DNA from: Acidovorax soli
GTDB lineage: Bacteria; Pseudomonadota; Gammaproteobacteria; Burkholderiales; Burkholderiaceae_C
DNA: 64,000 nucleotides
Direction: 5' to 3'
NCBI RefSeq assembly: GCF_014207955.1
Contig: NZ_JACHLK010000012.1
Location: 1 to 64,000, forward strand
This document shows, one piece after another, positions 16,646 to 24,299 of the stretch. Position 1 is the first letter of the stretch. Every line of letters starts with the position of its first letter. The notes under the pieces are model-generated. The model saw nothing but the letters and a program-made list of their open reading frames with translations. It made no database searches and was not told the DNA's origin. The position numbers and the translations under genes are program-made.

Positions 16646-17167
16646 ATGAAGCCATCTGCCACGCCCGACACATCTCCTGCCGCCACCCTGCAGGACCCGG
16701 CCCTGCTGCGGCGCCTGCTGCGCGCCAAGGACCGCATGGACGCCGCATCGCACGAGGCCTGGCCGGTGGCCCGGCTGGCCGAGGTGAGCGGGGTGTCCGA
16801 GGCGCATTTCGCGCGCTCGTTCAAGCAGGCCTTTGGTGTGCCGCCGCACCGCTACCTGCTCACGCGGCGCATCGAGCAGGCCTCGACGCTGCTGCGCGAC
16901 ACCGACCTGCCCATCACCGACATCGCCTTCGCCACGGGCTGGGAGAGCCTGGGCACCTTTGGCCGCATCTTTCGCGACATCACGGGCAAGAGCCCCAGTG
17001 TGTTGCGGCGCGAGGCGCGGGCCCAGGCCGGGCCGCTGGCCAGCGTGCCGGCCTGTGTCCTCAAGGCCGCCGAACGGCCGGACCTCACGATCGCAGTTTT
17101 GGAGAAGCGCCGGCGCGCGGCGGACGGTACAAACCGGTCTTCGACAACCCAGGAGATCGAACAATGA
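16646..17167 (+). CDS. AraC-family transcriptional regulator, single-domain
   Basis: A 173-residue protein that is mostly the double helix-turn-helix of AraC regulators: VARLAEVSGVSEAHFARSFKQAFGVPPHRYLLTRRIEQA, then LPITDIAFATGWESLGTFGRIFRDITGKSPS. There is no sensor domain, so it may respond through partners or expression level. The ATG at 16646 has a GAGGAC site before it; ATGs at 16568 and 16622 are possible. Its stop overlaps the next ATG (ATGA at 17164), so it is coupled to the VOC gene. Confidence 0.83.
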   Translation: MKPSATPDTSPAATLQDPALLRRLLRAKDRMDAASHEAWPVARLAEVSGVSEAHFARSFKQAFGVPPHRYLLTRRIEQASTLLRDTDLPITDIAFATGWESLGTFGRIFRDITGKSPSVLRREARAQAGPLASVPACVLKAAERPDLTIAVLEKRRRAADGTNRSSTTQEIEQ

Positions 17168-17610
17168 CGATGACAAGCTTGATGAACCCGCCCACCCAGG
17201 GCATTGGTGTGGTGGGCGTGTATGTGGACGACCAGGACGCGGCGCTGGCCTTCTATGTGGACCAGCTCGGCTTTCGCGTGCACACCGATGTGCGCAACGG
17301 CAGCTACCGCTGGCTCACGGTGCAGGATCCGGCGCAGCCCTCGTTCCAGCTCGGCCTGTTTACCCCGGGGGCGCCCATGCACGATGAGGCCACGGCGCAG
17401 ACCTTGCGCGCCATGGTGGCCAAGGGCGCCATGCCGCCGCTGGTCTGGCATGTGGCCGATTGCCGCGCCACCTGTGCGCAACTGCGCGAGCGCGGCGTCG
17501 AGTTCACCCAGGAACCTGTGGACCGCTATGGCAATGTGGACGCGGGTTTCCGCGACCCCGCGGGCAACGGCTGGAAGGTCATCCAGCGGGCCCAGGAGGG
17601 TGCACGGTGA
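17164..17610 (+). CDS. VOC family (glyoxalase/dioxygenase-like) protein
   Basis: A 148-residue protein with the paired beta-alpha-beta modules of the vicinal oxygen chelate fold: GVVGVYVDDQDAALAFYVDQLGFRVHTDV and the second half HVADCRATCAQLRERGVEFTQEPVDRYGNVDAGFRDPAGNGWKV. This matches small glyoxalase/bleomycin-resistance proteins. The usual metal ligands (His/Glu) are not clearly all present, so catalysis is uncertain. It overlaps the AraC gene upstream and the small membrane-protein gene downstream by four bases each. Confidence 0.83.
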   Translation: MTMTSLMNPPTQGIGVVGVYVDDQDAALAFYVDQLGFRVHTDVRNGSYRWLTVQDPAQPSFQLGLFTPGAPMHDEATAQTLRAMVAKGAMPPLVWHVADCRATCAQLRERGVEFTQEPVDRYGNVDAGFRDPAGNGWKVIQRAQEGAR

Positions 17611-17858
17611 GCGGCCCGGGGCTCTGGCTGCGGCGCAGCCACCGCTGGGTGTCCATCGTGTTCACGCTGACCGTTGTGGCCAATTTCGCGGCCATGGGCC
17701 TGGGACGGGGCGCGCCACCTGCCTGGATCACCTACGCGCCGCTGGCTCCCCTGGCCGTGCTGCTGCTCACGGGGCTCTACCTGTTCGTGCAGCCCTACCT
17801 GGCCCGCAGGGCCGGCGCGCGTGCGGCAGAGTCCGAGCGCCGTTCACATCCGTTCTAG
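17607..17858 (+). CDS. Small two-helix membrane protein
   Basis: An 83-residue protein starting at a GTG inside GTGA, overlapping the VOC stop, with AGGAGGG seven bases before it. Two hydrophobic helices (VSIVFTLTVVANFAAMGLG and APLAPLAVLLLTGLYLFVQPYL) are followed by an Arg-rich tail, so both ends are probably cytosolic. No family is recognised. Four-base overlaps tie it to the AraC and VOC genes. Confidence 0.68.
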   Translation: MSGPGLWLRRSHRWVSIVFTLTVVANFAAMGLGRGAPPAWITYAPLAPLAVLLLTGLYLFVQPYLARRAGARAAESERRSHPF

Positions 17859-17882
17859 CCGCAGGTGCGGGCCCTGGGCACC

Positions 17883-18707
17883 ATGGCGGGCATGAACTCT
17901 TCATCCTGCACTCCGCACCTTCCCGCCTGGCCGCACCAGGCCTTCACTGCACCGTTCACCACCACGGGCCGCTCGGCCCTGGTGCCGCCGCCGCCCTGGC
18001 ACTATGCGGGCTGGCTGCTCAATGTGTCCTTCCAGTTCGATGCCGGGCGCGCAGTGCCGTTGGTGCCACCGGCGGCGGGCCGTCCGCTGGGTTCGGGCTG
18101 CGTGCACTTTGCCGACTGGCAGGCCTGCACGCCAAACGGCAACGAGCTGCTGGACCCGGTGCTGGCGCAGTACCGCGAGACCATCGTGGTGCTGGAGGTG
18201 GAGCGGCCCGACGGCAGCCGCGCCATGTACTGCCCGGCGATCTGGGTGGACCAGGACATCTCCCTGGTACGCGGGCTGCTGCAGGGCTGGCCCAAGAAAA
18301 TCGGCAGCACCTGGCTCACGCGCAGCCTGCCCTTGGACCACCCTGCAGCCGCCCCGCTGCGCGCCGGCAGCCGCTTGGGCGCCAGCCTGGCGGTGAAGGA
18401 CCGCCGCGTGTTCGAGGCACAGGCCACGCTGACGGGCCAGCCCGGCCGGGCGCTGGGCTTTCTGGGCACGCCCACCATCGGCGCCGTGGGCTGGCCGGAC
18501 CTGCGGCAGCCCGCGCAGCGGCCCACCCTGGCGCTGGTGAAACCCGCCATCGGGGAACGTGTGGGCAGCGGGTGGCATGCCGCCACGGCCACACTGCAGC
18601 TCACGCCGCACCCCACCGAAGACATCGGCCTGCTGGACGGCCTGGTGGCGCAGGAGGCCAGTGCGGGCTGGATCGGCATCACCGTGTCCGGGGCGGTCGA
18701 TGCCTGA
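17883..18707 (+). CDS. Acetoacetate decarboxylase family protein
   Basis: A 274-residue protein resembling the acetoacetate decarboxylase superfamily: an N-terminal PPPWHYAGWLLNVSF block, a central YRETIVVLEVERPDG segment, and GLLQGWPKKIGSTWLTR, where a Lys pair sits at the place of the Schiff-base lysine of the family. The full catalytic set was not verified; relatives include aldolase-dehydratases. The start could be GTG 17865, ATG 17883 or ATG 17892. It overlaps the next regulator gene by eight bases. Confidence 0.7.
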   Translation: MAGMNSSSCTPHLPAWPHQAFTAPFTTTGRSALVPPPPWHYAGWLLNVSFQFDAGRAVPLVPPAAGRPLGSGCVHFADWQACTPNGNELLDPVLAQYRETIVVLEVERPDGSRAMYCPAIWVDQDISLVRGLLQGWPKKIGSTWLTRSLPLDHPAAAPLRAGSRLGASLAVKDRRVFEAQATLTGQPGRALGFLGTPTIGAVGWPDLRQPAQRPTLALVKPAIGERVGSGWHAATATLQLTPHPTEDIGLLDGLVAQEASAGWIGITVSGAVDA

Positions 18708-19515
18708 ACAGCCGCCTGCCGCCGCGGTGCCGCATCTGCGCTCCGAGGTGCAGCGCTTGCGCGTGTTCGACCTGGAGCAGGTGCGCCACCAGCAGCACGG
18801 GCAGGAGTGGGTGCCGCACTGGCACGGGGAGTGGTCGTTTGGCGCCATCGTGCGCGGCGAATGCCGGTGCAGCGTGGCCGGGCGCCCGTTCGTGGCGCGC
18901 ACGGGCGACGTGGTTGCCATTGCACCCGGCGTGGTCCACACGGGGGCCTTGAGTGCACCGCAGTACCGCGGGAGCGTGCTGGTGACCATGCTCTACGTGC
19001 CCACCGCATGGCTGTTGCACGAGGGCCTGCAGGCCCCCGCGCACAGTGGCGTGGTGCACATGCCCCGGCTGGCCGAGCGCGCGCGCAGCCTGGCCGGCAC
19101 GGCCGAGGTGCAGGCCTGGCTGCGGCGCGTGGTGCCGGCGCTGCGCCGCAGCCTGCGCGCCGGATCATCTGCCATAGAGCCGCCGCTGCCGAGTGCTGCG
19201 GTGCGGGCACTGATCGAGCGGGTGCAGGTGGCGGTGGCTGGCGGCGAGACCTCGGTGGCAGGCCTGGCAGGCCACTGCGGGGTGAGCCGGGAGCGAGTGC
19301 ACCGTGTGCTCACGCAATGGGTGGGCATGGCGCCGGGCGACTACCTGCGGGCGGTGCGCCTGCACCGCGCCCGGCAGATGCTGCTGGCGGGCGAGCCGGC
19401 GGCATCGGTCGCAGTGGCGTGCGGGTTTGCCGACCAGGCGCACTTCACGCGCTGGTTCCGCCGCTCCTTCGGGTACACACCGGGCGACCTGCTGCAGGCG
19501 GCTGTTCGCGGCTGA
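18700..19515 (+). CDS. AraC-family transcriptional regulator with cupin sensor
   Basis: A 271-residue regulator. The N-terminal half is an AraC-type cupin (QEWVPHWHGEWSFGAIVRGECRCSVAGRPFVARTGDVVAIAPGVVHTG). The C-terminal half holds two helix-turn-helix motifs (VAGLAGHCGVSRERVHRVLTQWVGMAPGDYLRAVRLHRA and AASVAVACGFADQAHFTRWFRRSFGYTPGDL). Its ATG lies inside the end of the decarboxylase-like gene, so it probably controls that gene and itself. Confidence 0.87.
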   Translation: MPEQPPAAAVPHLRSEVQRLRVFDLEQVRHQQHGQEWVPHWHGEWSFGAIVRGECRCSVAGRPFVARTGDVVAIAPGVVHTGALSAPQYRGSVLVTMLYVPTAWLLHEGLQAPAHSGVVHMPRLAERARSLAGTAEVQAWLRRVVPALRRSLRAGSSAIEPPLPSAAVRALIERVQVAVAGGETSVAGLAGHCGVSRERVHRVLTQWVGMAPGDYLRAVRLHRARQMLLAGEPAASVAVACGFADQAHFTRWFRRSFGYTPGDLLQAAVRG

Positions 19516-19656
19516 CCAGCGCGGCCAGCGAAGGGCAGGCACAATCGCCCGGCGGCAGGGCCTTGCCCTTGCCGGTTGTCGGCCTTTTGCGCCACGTCCC
19601 CCCTTTGTTGACCGATGCCCGCGCCCGCACTGCGCGCGGGGGCCTCTTTTCTCTTC

Positions 19657-20529
19657 ATGCAATCGCCGCTGCCCGTCTTCGCCCTGTTGTTCAATGCCTT
19701 TGTGTGGGGCCTGGCCTGGTGGCCGTTTCGGGTGATGCACGGGGCGGGCCTGCACCCGCTGTGGGCCACGGCCACGATGTACGCCCTGGTGCTGCTGGGC
19801 CTGCTGGCGCTGCGGCCGGGCATCCTCGCGCAGGTGCGCCAGCACCCGGGGCTGTGGCTGCTGGCGCTGGCCTCGGGGTTCAACAACGTGGCGTTCAACT
19901 GGGCCGTGACGGTGGGCGACGTGGTGCGCGTGATTTTGCTGTTCTACCTCATGCCCGCCTGGGCGGTGCTGCTGGCCTGGCGCATCCTGGGCGAGCGGCC
20001 CACGCCCATGGCCCTTGCGCGGCTGGTGCTGGCCTTCGCGGGTGTGGTGCTGGTGCTGCTGCCCGAAGGCACCTCGCCTGCGCGCCTGCTGCAGAACCTG
20101 TCCATGGCCGACGGGCTGGCGCTGATGGGGGGCTTCATGTTCGCGCTGGTCAACGTCACCGTGCGACGCCTGCATGCCGTGCCGGGCCAGGCGCGCATGT
20201 TTGCCATGTTCGGCGGCTGCATGCTCATGGCGCTGCTGGCGGGCTTTGTCGGCCTGCAGTTCGGCGTGGTGGAGGCCTTTCCGGCCTTCAATGCCACCTG
20301 GGCCGTCACGGCCTTGCTGCTGTCGGGCGTGCTGATGTTGGGCAACTGGGCGCTGCAGTTCGGCGCCTCGCGCCTGAAGGCGGGCACCACGGCGGTGGTC
20401 ATGCTCTCCGAGGTGGTGTTCGCCAGTGTCTCGTCGGTGCTGCTGTCGGCCTCGCAGCTGGAGGCGCGCACGGTGCTTGGGGGCTCGTTGATCCTGCTGG
20501 CGGCGCTGCTGGCGTCGTTGCGGCGCTAA
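19657..20529 (+). CDS. EamA-type DMT superfamily transporter
   Basis: A 290-residue protein of ten predicted helices in two EamA halves: LLFNAFVWGLAWWPFRVM at the start, NNVAFNWAVTVGDVVRVILLFYLMPAWAVLLAW, and a second half with LLLSGVLMLGNWALQFGASRLKAGTTAVVMLSEVVFASVSS. Such proteins export metabolites or amino acids. The ATG at 19657 places the first helix at the N-terminus; an upstream ATG at 19615 adds 14 residues. The stop codon abuts a palindromic repeat that fills the whole gap to the convergent LysR gene. Confidence 0.82.
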   Translation: MQSPLPVFALLFNAFVWGLAWWPFRVMHGAGLHPLWATATMYALVLLGLLALRPGILAQVRQHPGLWLLALASGFNNVAFNWAVTVGDVVRVILLFYLMPAWAVLLAWRILGERPTPMALARLVLAFAGVVLVLLPEGTSPARLLQNLSMADGLALMGGFMFALVNVTVRRLHAVPGQARMFAMFGGCMLMALLAGFVGLQFGVVEAFPAFNATWAVTALLLSGVLMLGNWALQFGASRLKAGTTAVVMLSEVVFASVSSVLLSASQLEARTVLGGSLILLAALLASLRR

Positions 20530-20641
20530 GAGCGGCTAACAAAACTCTTCTGGCGTCGTTGCTGCGTCTTGTCGTACTACTCGTACTGCCTGCGACGCGG
20601 CGCCTAGCCAGAACCGCTTCGCTGAGTTTTCTTATCCGCTC
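20530..20641. repeat. 112-bp palindromic element (REP/MITE-like)
   Basis: Imperfect 18-bp terminal inverted repeats (20530-20547 and 20624-20641, consensus GAGCGG-N-TAA-N-AAAACTC, 16 of 18 matching) enclose a second palindromic layer, TTCTGGC...GCCAGAA, and an inner GTACTACTCGTAC. The element starts right after the TAA of the EamA gene and its last base is the first base of the convergent LysR stop triplet. It could act as a bidirectional terminator. Confidence 0.75.
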
Positions 20642-21564
20642 TAACTAGGCAAACGCGCCGCGGCGCGTTTGAGCGCCGCCGCAAACGCCAGCGCCGCCGG
20701 CTTGGGCTGGGTGCCGCGGCGTGACACCAGGTACAGGTCCAGGTGCGCCACGGGCTCGCGCAGCATGGCCACACCCAGGCCCTGGCGCAGGCATTCCTCC
20801 ATCGCGAAGGAGGGAATCACGGCGTGCCCCCGGCCGGCGCGCACCATGCCGATGATGGTGCCCAACAGGTTCATGCGCGGGCGCTCTTCGTGCGTGCGGC
20901 CCAGGCGCGAGAGCTGCTTTTCGATCACCACCTGGATCGGGTTGCCCGAGGGCAGGCTCACCAGGGGCAGATCGGCCAGGCTGCTCCAGGGCTGGCTCTC
21001 CGTGAGGCCGCTGGTGCCGGCGCCGGGCGGGCTGATGCGCATGAGCCGGAACTTGCACAGCGGCTGGCGCGACAGGCCCACGGCGGGTTTCACGAAGAAG
21101 CCGAAGCCGATGTCGGCCTCGCCTTCCAGCACCTCCTGGCGCACGGTGCCCACCTCCACATCGGCCAGGTGCACCTGCACCCCGGGGTGGGTGTCGGCGA
21201 AGCCGCGCACCACGTCGGGCAGCAGGCTGGCCGAGATCATGGGCGTGGCTGCCACCCGCAGGCGCGAGCGCACGGCCGCCTCGCTGCCGTCGAGCACGGA
21301 GCCCAGCGTGCGCAGTTCGCCCACGATGCGCTCGGCCACGGGCTGCAGCCGCCGGCCCGCATCGGTCAGCGTCAGCGAGCGGGTGGTGCGGTCGAACAGG
21401 CGGGCGCCCATCTGTTCCTCCAGCTCCTTGACCAGCATGCTCATGCCCGAGGGTGACAGGTGCACCTGCTCGGCTGCCTTGGCAAAGCTCTGCAGCCGCG
21501 TCACTTCCAGGAAGGCGTGCAGCTGGCGGCTGCTCACATTCATCAGCTTTGTTGACGAATTCAT
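20641..21564 (-). CDS. LysR-family transcriptional regulator
   Basis: A 307-residue LysR regulator: LHAFLEVTRLQSFAKAAEQVHLSPSGMSMLVKELEEQMGARLFDRTTRSLTLT as the DNA-binding domain, then a two-lobed effector domain beginning LRVAATPMISASLLPDVV. It is divergent from the Bug receptor and FAD monooxygenase genes at 21637 and 22653, which it probably controls in response to an aromatic or carboxylic compound. An internal Met (residue 8) is an alternative start. Confidence 0.87.
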   Translation of the reverse strand: MNSSTKLMNVSSRQLHAFLEVTRLQSFAKAAEQVHLSPSGMSMLVKELEEQMGARLFDRTTRSLTLTDAGRRLQPVAERIVGELRTLGSVLDGSEAAVRSRLRVAATPMISASLLPDVVRGFADTHPGVQVHLADVEVGTVRQEVLEGEADIGFGFFVKPAVGLSRQPLCKFRLMRISPPGAGTSGLTESQPWSSLADLPLVSLPSGNPIQVVIEKQLSRLGRTHEERPRMNLLGTIIGMVRAGRGHAVIPSFAMEECLRQGLGVAMLREPVAHLDLYLVSRRGTQPKPAALAFAAALKRAAARLPS

Positions 21565-21636
21565 CAGAAATTTCCGTTTGATTCACATCAAGACTGTCGT
21601 TGTAATTGTGGTCCAACTTCCAAGGAGACAAACGAC

Positions 21637-22623
21637 ATGGCCTTTTCATCCCCGATGGCGACCCGCCGATGCCTGGTGCTCGGCGCCCTGGCCACGGTGG
21701 CCACCCCCTTGGTCCGTGCGCAGGGCAGCGGTGCGGATACGCCCGTGCGCCTGGTCGTGCCCTTCACGCCCGGCACGGGGATCGACCTGATCGCACGCCA
21801 GATCGCGGTGCCGCTGTCCGAGCGGCTCAAGCGCCCCTTCTTCGTCGACAACAAGGCCGGGGCCTCGGGCATCATCGGCACGCAGGAAGTGGTGCGTGCG
21901 CCGGCCGATGGCACCACCATGCTGGTCAGCGTGAACACGCTGGTGATGAACATGGCGCTCTACCCCAAGCAGGGCTTCAATCCGCTGACCGATCTGCAGC
22001 CCGTGGCCCAGACCAGCTGGGGCCAGTTGCTGCTGGTGGCCAGCGAGGCGTCGAAGATCCAGTCGCTCAAGGAGCTGGTGGACCGCGCCAGGGCCAAACC
22101 CGGCGCGCTCAACTACGGCTCGCCCGGCGCAGGCACGCCGCACCACCTGGCGATGGAACTGCTCAAGAACCGCGCCAAGCTCTCGCTCACGCACATCAGC
22201 TACCGCGGCACGGCGCCCGCGGTGACCGACCTGCTGGGTGGCCAGATCGATGCCATGTTCCTGCCCATCCACGTGGCCCTGCAGCACGTGAAGGCGGGCA
22301 AGCTCAAGGCCCTGGCCATCAGCTCCGACACACCGCATCCGCTGCTCCCCGAGGTGCCTTCGCTGAACAGCCTGAAGGTGGGCGACCTGAACGTGGACAT
22401 GTGGTACGGGGTGTTTGCGCCTGCCGGTACGCCAAAGGCCTACGTGGACCGGCTGAACATCGAGCTGCGCGAGGTGCTGGCCGCGCCCGCCGTGGCCAAG
22501 GCCTTCGAGACCCAGGGCATGACGCCCGCGCACAGCACCCCCGAGGCCTTCAAGAAGCTGGTCACGGCCGACGCCAAGCGCTGGTCCGACCTGATCAAGG
22601 CCCAGGGCATCACGGCGGAATGA
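21637..22623 (+). CDS. Tripartite tricarboxylate transporter receptor, Bug family
   Basis: A 328-residue periplasmic binding protein with a Tat/Sec-like leader (RRCLVLGALATVATPLVRAQG). The Bug signatures are PVRLVVPFTPGTGIDLIARQIA, PFFVDNKAGASGIIGTQEVVRAPADGTTMLV and the C-terminal ADAKRWSDLIKAQGI. Bug proteins bind carboxylates or aromatic acids; burkholderials carry very many of them without cognate TctAB genes, as here. AAGGAGA lies before the ATG. It is followed 29 bases later by the FAD monooxygenase, suggesting a joint role in capture and oxidation of one substrate. Confidence 0.9.
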   Translation: MAFSSPMATRRCLVLGALATVATPLVRAQGSGADTPVRLVVPFTPGTGIDLIARQIAVPLSERLKRPFFVDNKAGASGIIGTQEVVRAPADGTTMLVSVNTLVMNMALYPKQGFNPLTDLQPVAQTSWGQLLLVASEASKIQSLKELVDRARAKPGALNYGSPGAGTPHHLAMELLKNRAKLSLTHISYRGTAPAVTDLLGGQIDAMFLPIHVALQHVKAGKLKALAISSDTPHPLLPEVPSLNSLKVGDLNVDMWYGVFAPAGTPKAYVDRLNIELREVLAAPAVAKAFETQGMTPAHSTPEAFKKLVTADAKRWSDLIKAQGITAE

Positions 22624-22652
22624 GAACCACAGTGACACCAGAGAGCAATGCA

Positions 22653-24293
22653 ATGAAGAACAAGGATCAAGCCATGGCCGCCGCATGCGACGCCGAAGTG
22701 GTCATCGCAGGCGGTGGCCCCGTGGGCATGGGCCTGGCCATCGAGCTGGGCCAGCGCGGGGTGCGCACCATCGTGGTGGAGCGTTACCCGCAGCCGCAGC
22801 CCATTCCCAAGGGCCAGAACCTGACCCAGCGCACGATGGAGCATTTCCACTTCTGGGGCGCCGAGGCGCAGCTGCGCGCGGCGCGCACGATTCCCAAGGA
22901 GTACGGCATCGGCGGCCTCACGGCACACGGCACCCTGCTCGGGCCGCACAGCTACGACTGGCTGCAGCGCGACTTGGTCAAGCCCTATTACTTCACGGGC
23001 AACGAACGCCTGCCGCAGTACGCGACCGAGGCCGTGCTGCGCGAGCGCGTGGCGCAGCTGCCCTCGGTGCAGACCGTGTACGGCTGGGAGGCCAAGGCCG
23101 TGGTGCAGGACGCCGATGGCGTGACCATCACCATCGCCGAGCGTGGCGGCAGCGGCGAGCGCGTGCTGCGCAGTGCCTATGTGGTGGGCGCGGACGGCGC
23201 GCGTTCGCTGGTGCGCGAGCAGGCCGGCATCACCCAGACCCGCACCGACCACGACCGCATGATGGTGCTGCTGGTGTTCCGCTCGCATGGGCTGCACCAA
23301 CTGCTCGAGCGCTATCCCGGCAAGTCCTACTACAACGTGCTGCAGCCCGAGCTCAAGGGCTACTGGAAGTTCTTCGGCCGCGTGGACCTGGGCAGCACCT
23401 GGTTCTTCCACGCGCCCGTGCCACCGGGCACCACCAGGGACAACTTCGACTTCACCGCCTACCTGCAGGACGCGGTGGGGGCTCCGTTCGACGTGGAGTT
23501 CGAGCACATCGGCTTTTGGGACCTGCGCTTCATGCTGGCCGACCGCTACCGCCGGGGCCGCGTGTTCGTGGCCGGCGATGCCGCGCACAGCCACCCGCCC
23601 TATGGCGGCTATGGGGTCAACTCGGGGCTCGAAGATGCGCGCAATCTGGGCTGGAAGCTGGCCGCCACCTTGCAGGGCTGGGGCGGCGAGCGCCTGCTCG
23701 ACTCGTACGACGCCGAGCGGCGCCCGGTGTTTGCCTCCACCATCAGCGACTTTATCGCCCGTTCCATCGATACGGACCGCGAGTTCCTCGATGCGCACGA
23801 CCCGGCGCGCGACAAGGCCGCCTTCGAGGCCGCATGGAACGCGCGGGCCCAGGGTGCCGTGGGCGAGGTCCATGCCTTCGAGCCGCATTACGAGGGTTCG
23901 CCGGTGGTCTGGGACAGCGCAGGCCGCAGCAGCAGTGCCAAGGGCTCGCACCGCTTCGACGCGCGGCCTGGCCACCACCTGGCGCCGGCTCTCCTGCCCT
24001 CTGGGCGCAATGTGTACGAGGAATTCGGCACGGGCTACACCCTGCTGGCGTTCGGCGCCAGCGCGCAGGAGGTCCAGGCCTTTAGCGATGCCGCCGCAGC
24101 CCAGTCGCTGCCGCTCACGGTGGTGCAGGCGCAGGGCCCTGGTGAGCAAGAACGTTACAACGCCCGGCTGGTGCTGGTGCGGCCGGACCAGTTCGTCGCC
24201 TGGGTTGGCAGCGGTGCCGAGGTGGAGGGCGATCAGGCCCGCGAGGTGCTGCAGGTGGCTGCAGGCGTACCGGTCGAGGTGGCGACTGCCTAA
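22653..24293 (+). CDS. FAD-dependent aromatic-ring hydroxylase type monooxygenase
   Basis: A 546-residue class A flavoprotein monooxygenase. The Rossmann motif is VVIAGGGPVGMGLAIELGQRG with VVERYPQPQ next. The DG motif region is YVVGADGARSLVREQAGI. The second FAD motif is VFVAGDAAHSHPPYGGYGVNSGLEDARNLGWKLA. A thioredoxin-like C-terminal domain (from about residue 420) is as in phenol/3-hydroxyphenylpropionate hydroxylases. It probably hydroxylates an aromatic compound using NAD(P)H and oxygen. ATG 22653 or 22674 may be used. The gene ends six bases before a convergent stop. Confidence 0.85.
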   Translation: MKNKDQAMAAACDAEVVIAGGGPVGMGLAIELGQRGVRTIVVERYPQPQPIPKGQNLTQRTMEHFHFWGAEAQLRAARTIPKEYGIGGLTAHGTLLGPHSYDWLQRDLVKPYYFTGNERLPQYATEAVLRERVAQLPSVQTVYGWEAKAVVQDADGVTITIAERGGSGERVLRSAYVVGADGARSLVREQAGITQTRTDHDRMMVLLVFRSHGLHQLLERYPGKSYYNVLQPELKGYWKFFGRVDLGSTWFFHAPVPPGTTRDNFDFTAYLQDAVGAPFDVEFEHIGFWDLRFMLADRYRRGRVFVAGDAAHSHPPYGGYGVNSGLEDARNLGWKLAATLQGWGGERLLDSYDAERRPVFASTISDFIARSIDTDREFLDAHDPARDKAAFEAAWNARAQGAVGEVHAFEPHYEGSPVVWDSAGRSSSAKGSHRFDARPGHHLAPALLPSGRNVYEEFGTGYTLLAFGASAQEVQAFSDAAAAQSLPLTVVQAQGPGEQERYNARLVLVRPDQFVAWVGSGAEVEGDQAREVLQVAAGVPVEVATA

Positions 24294-24299
24294 GCGCAG

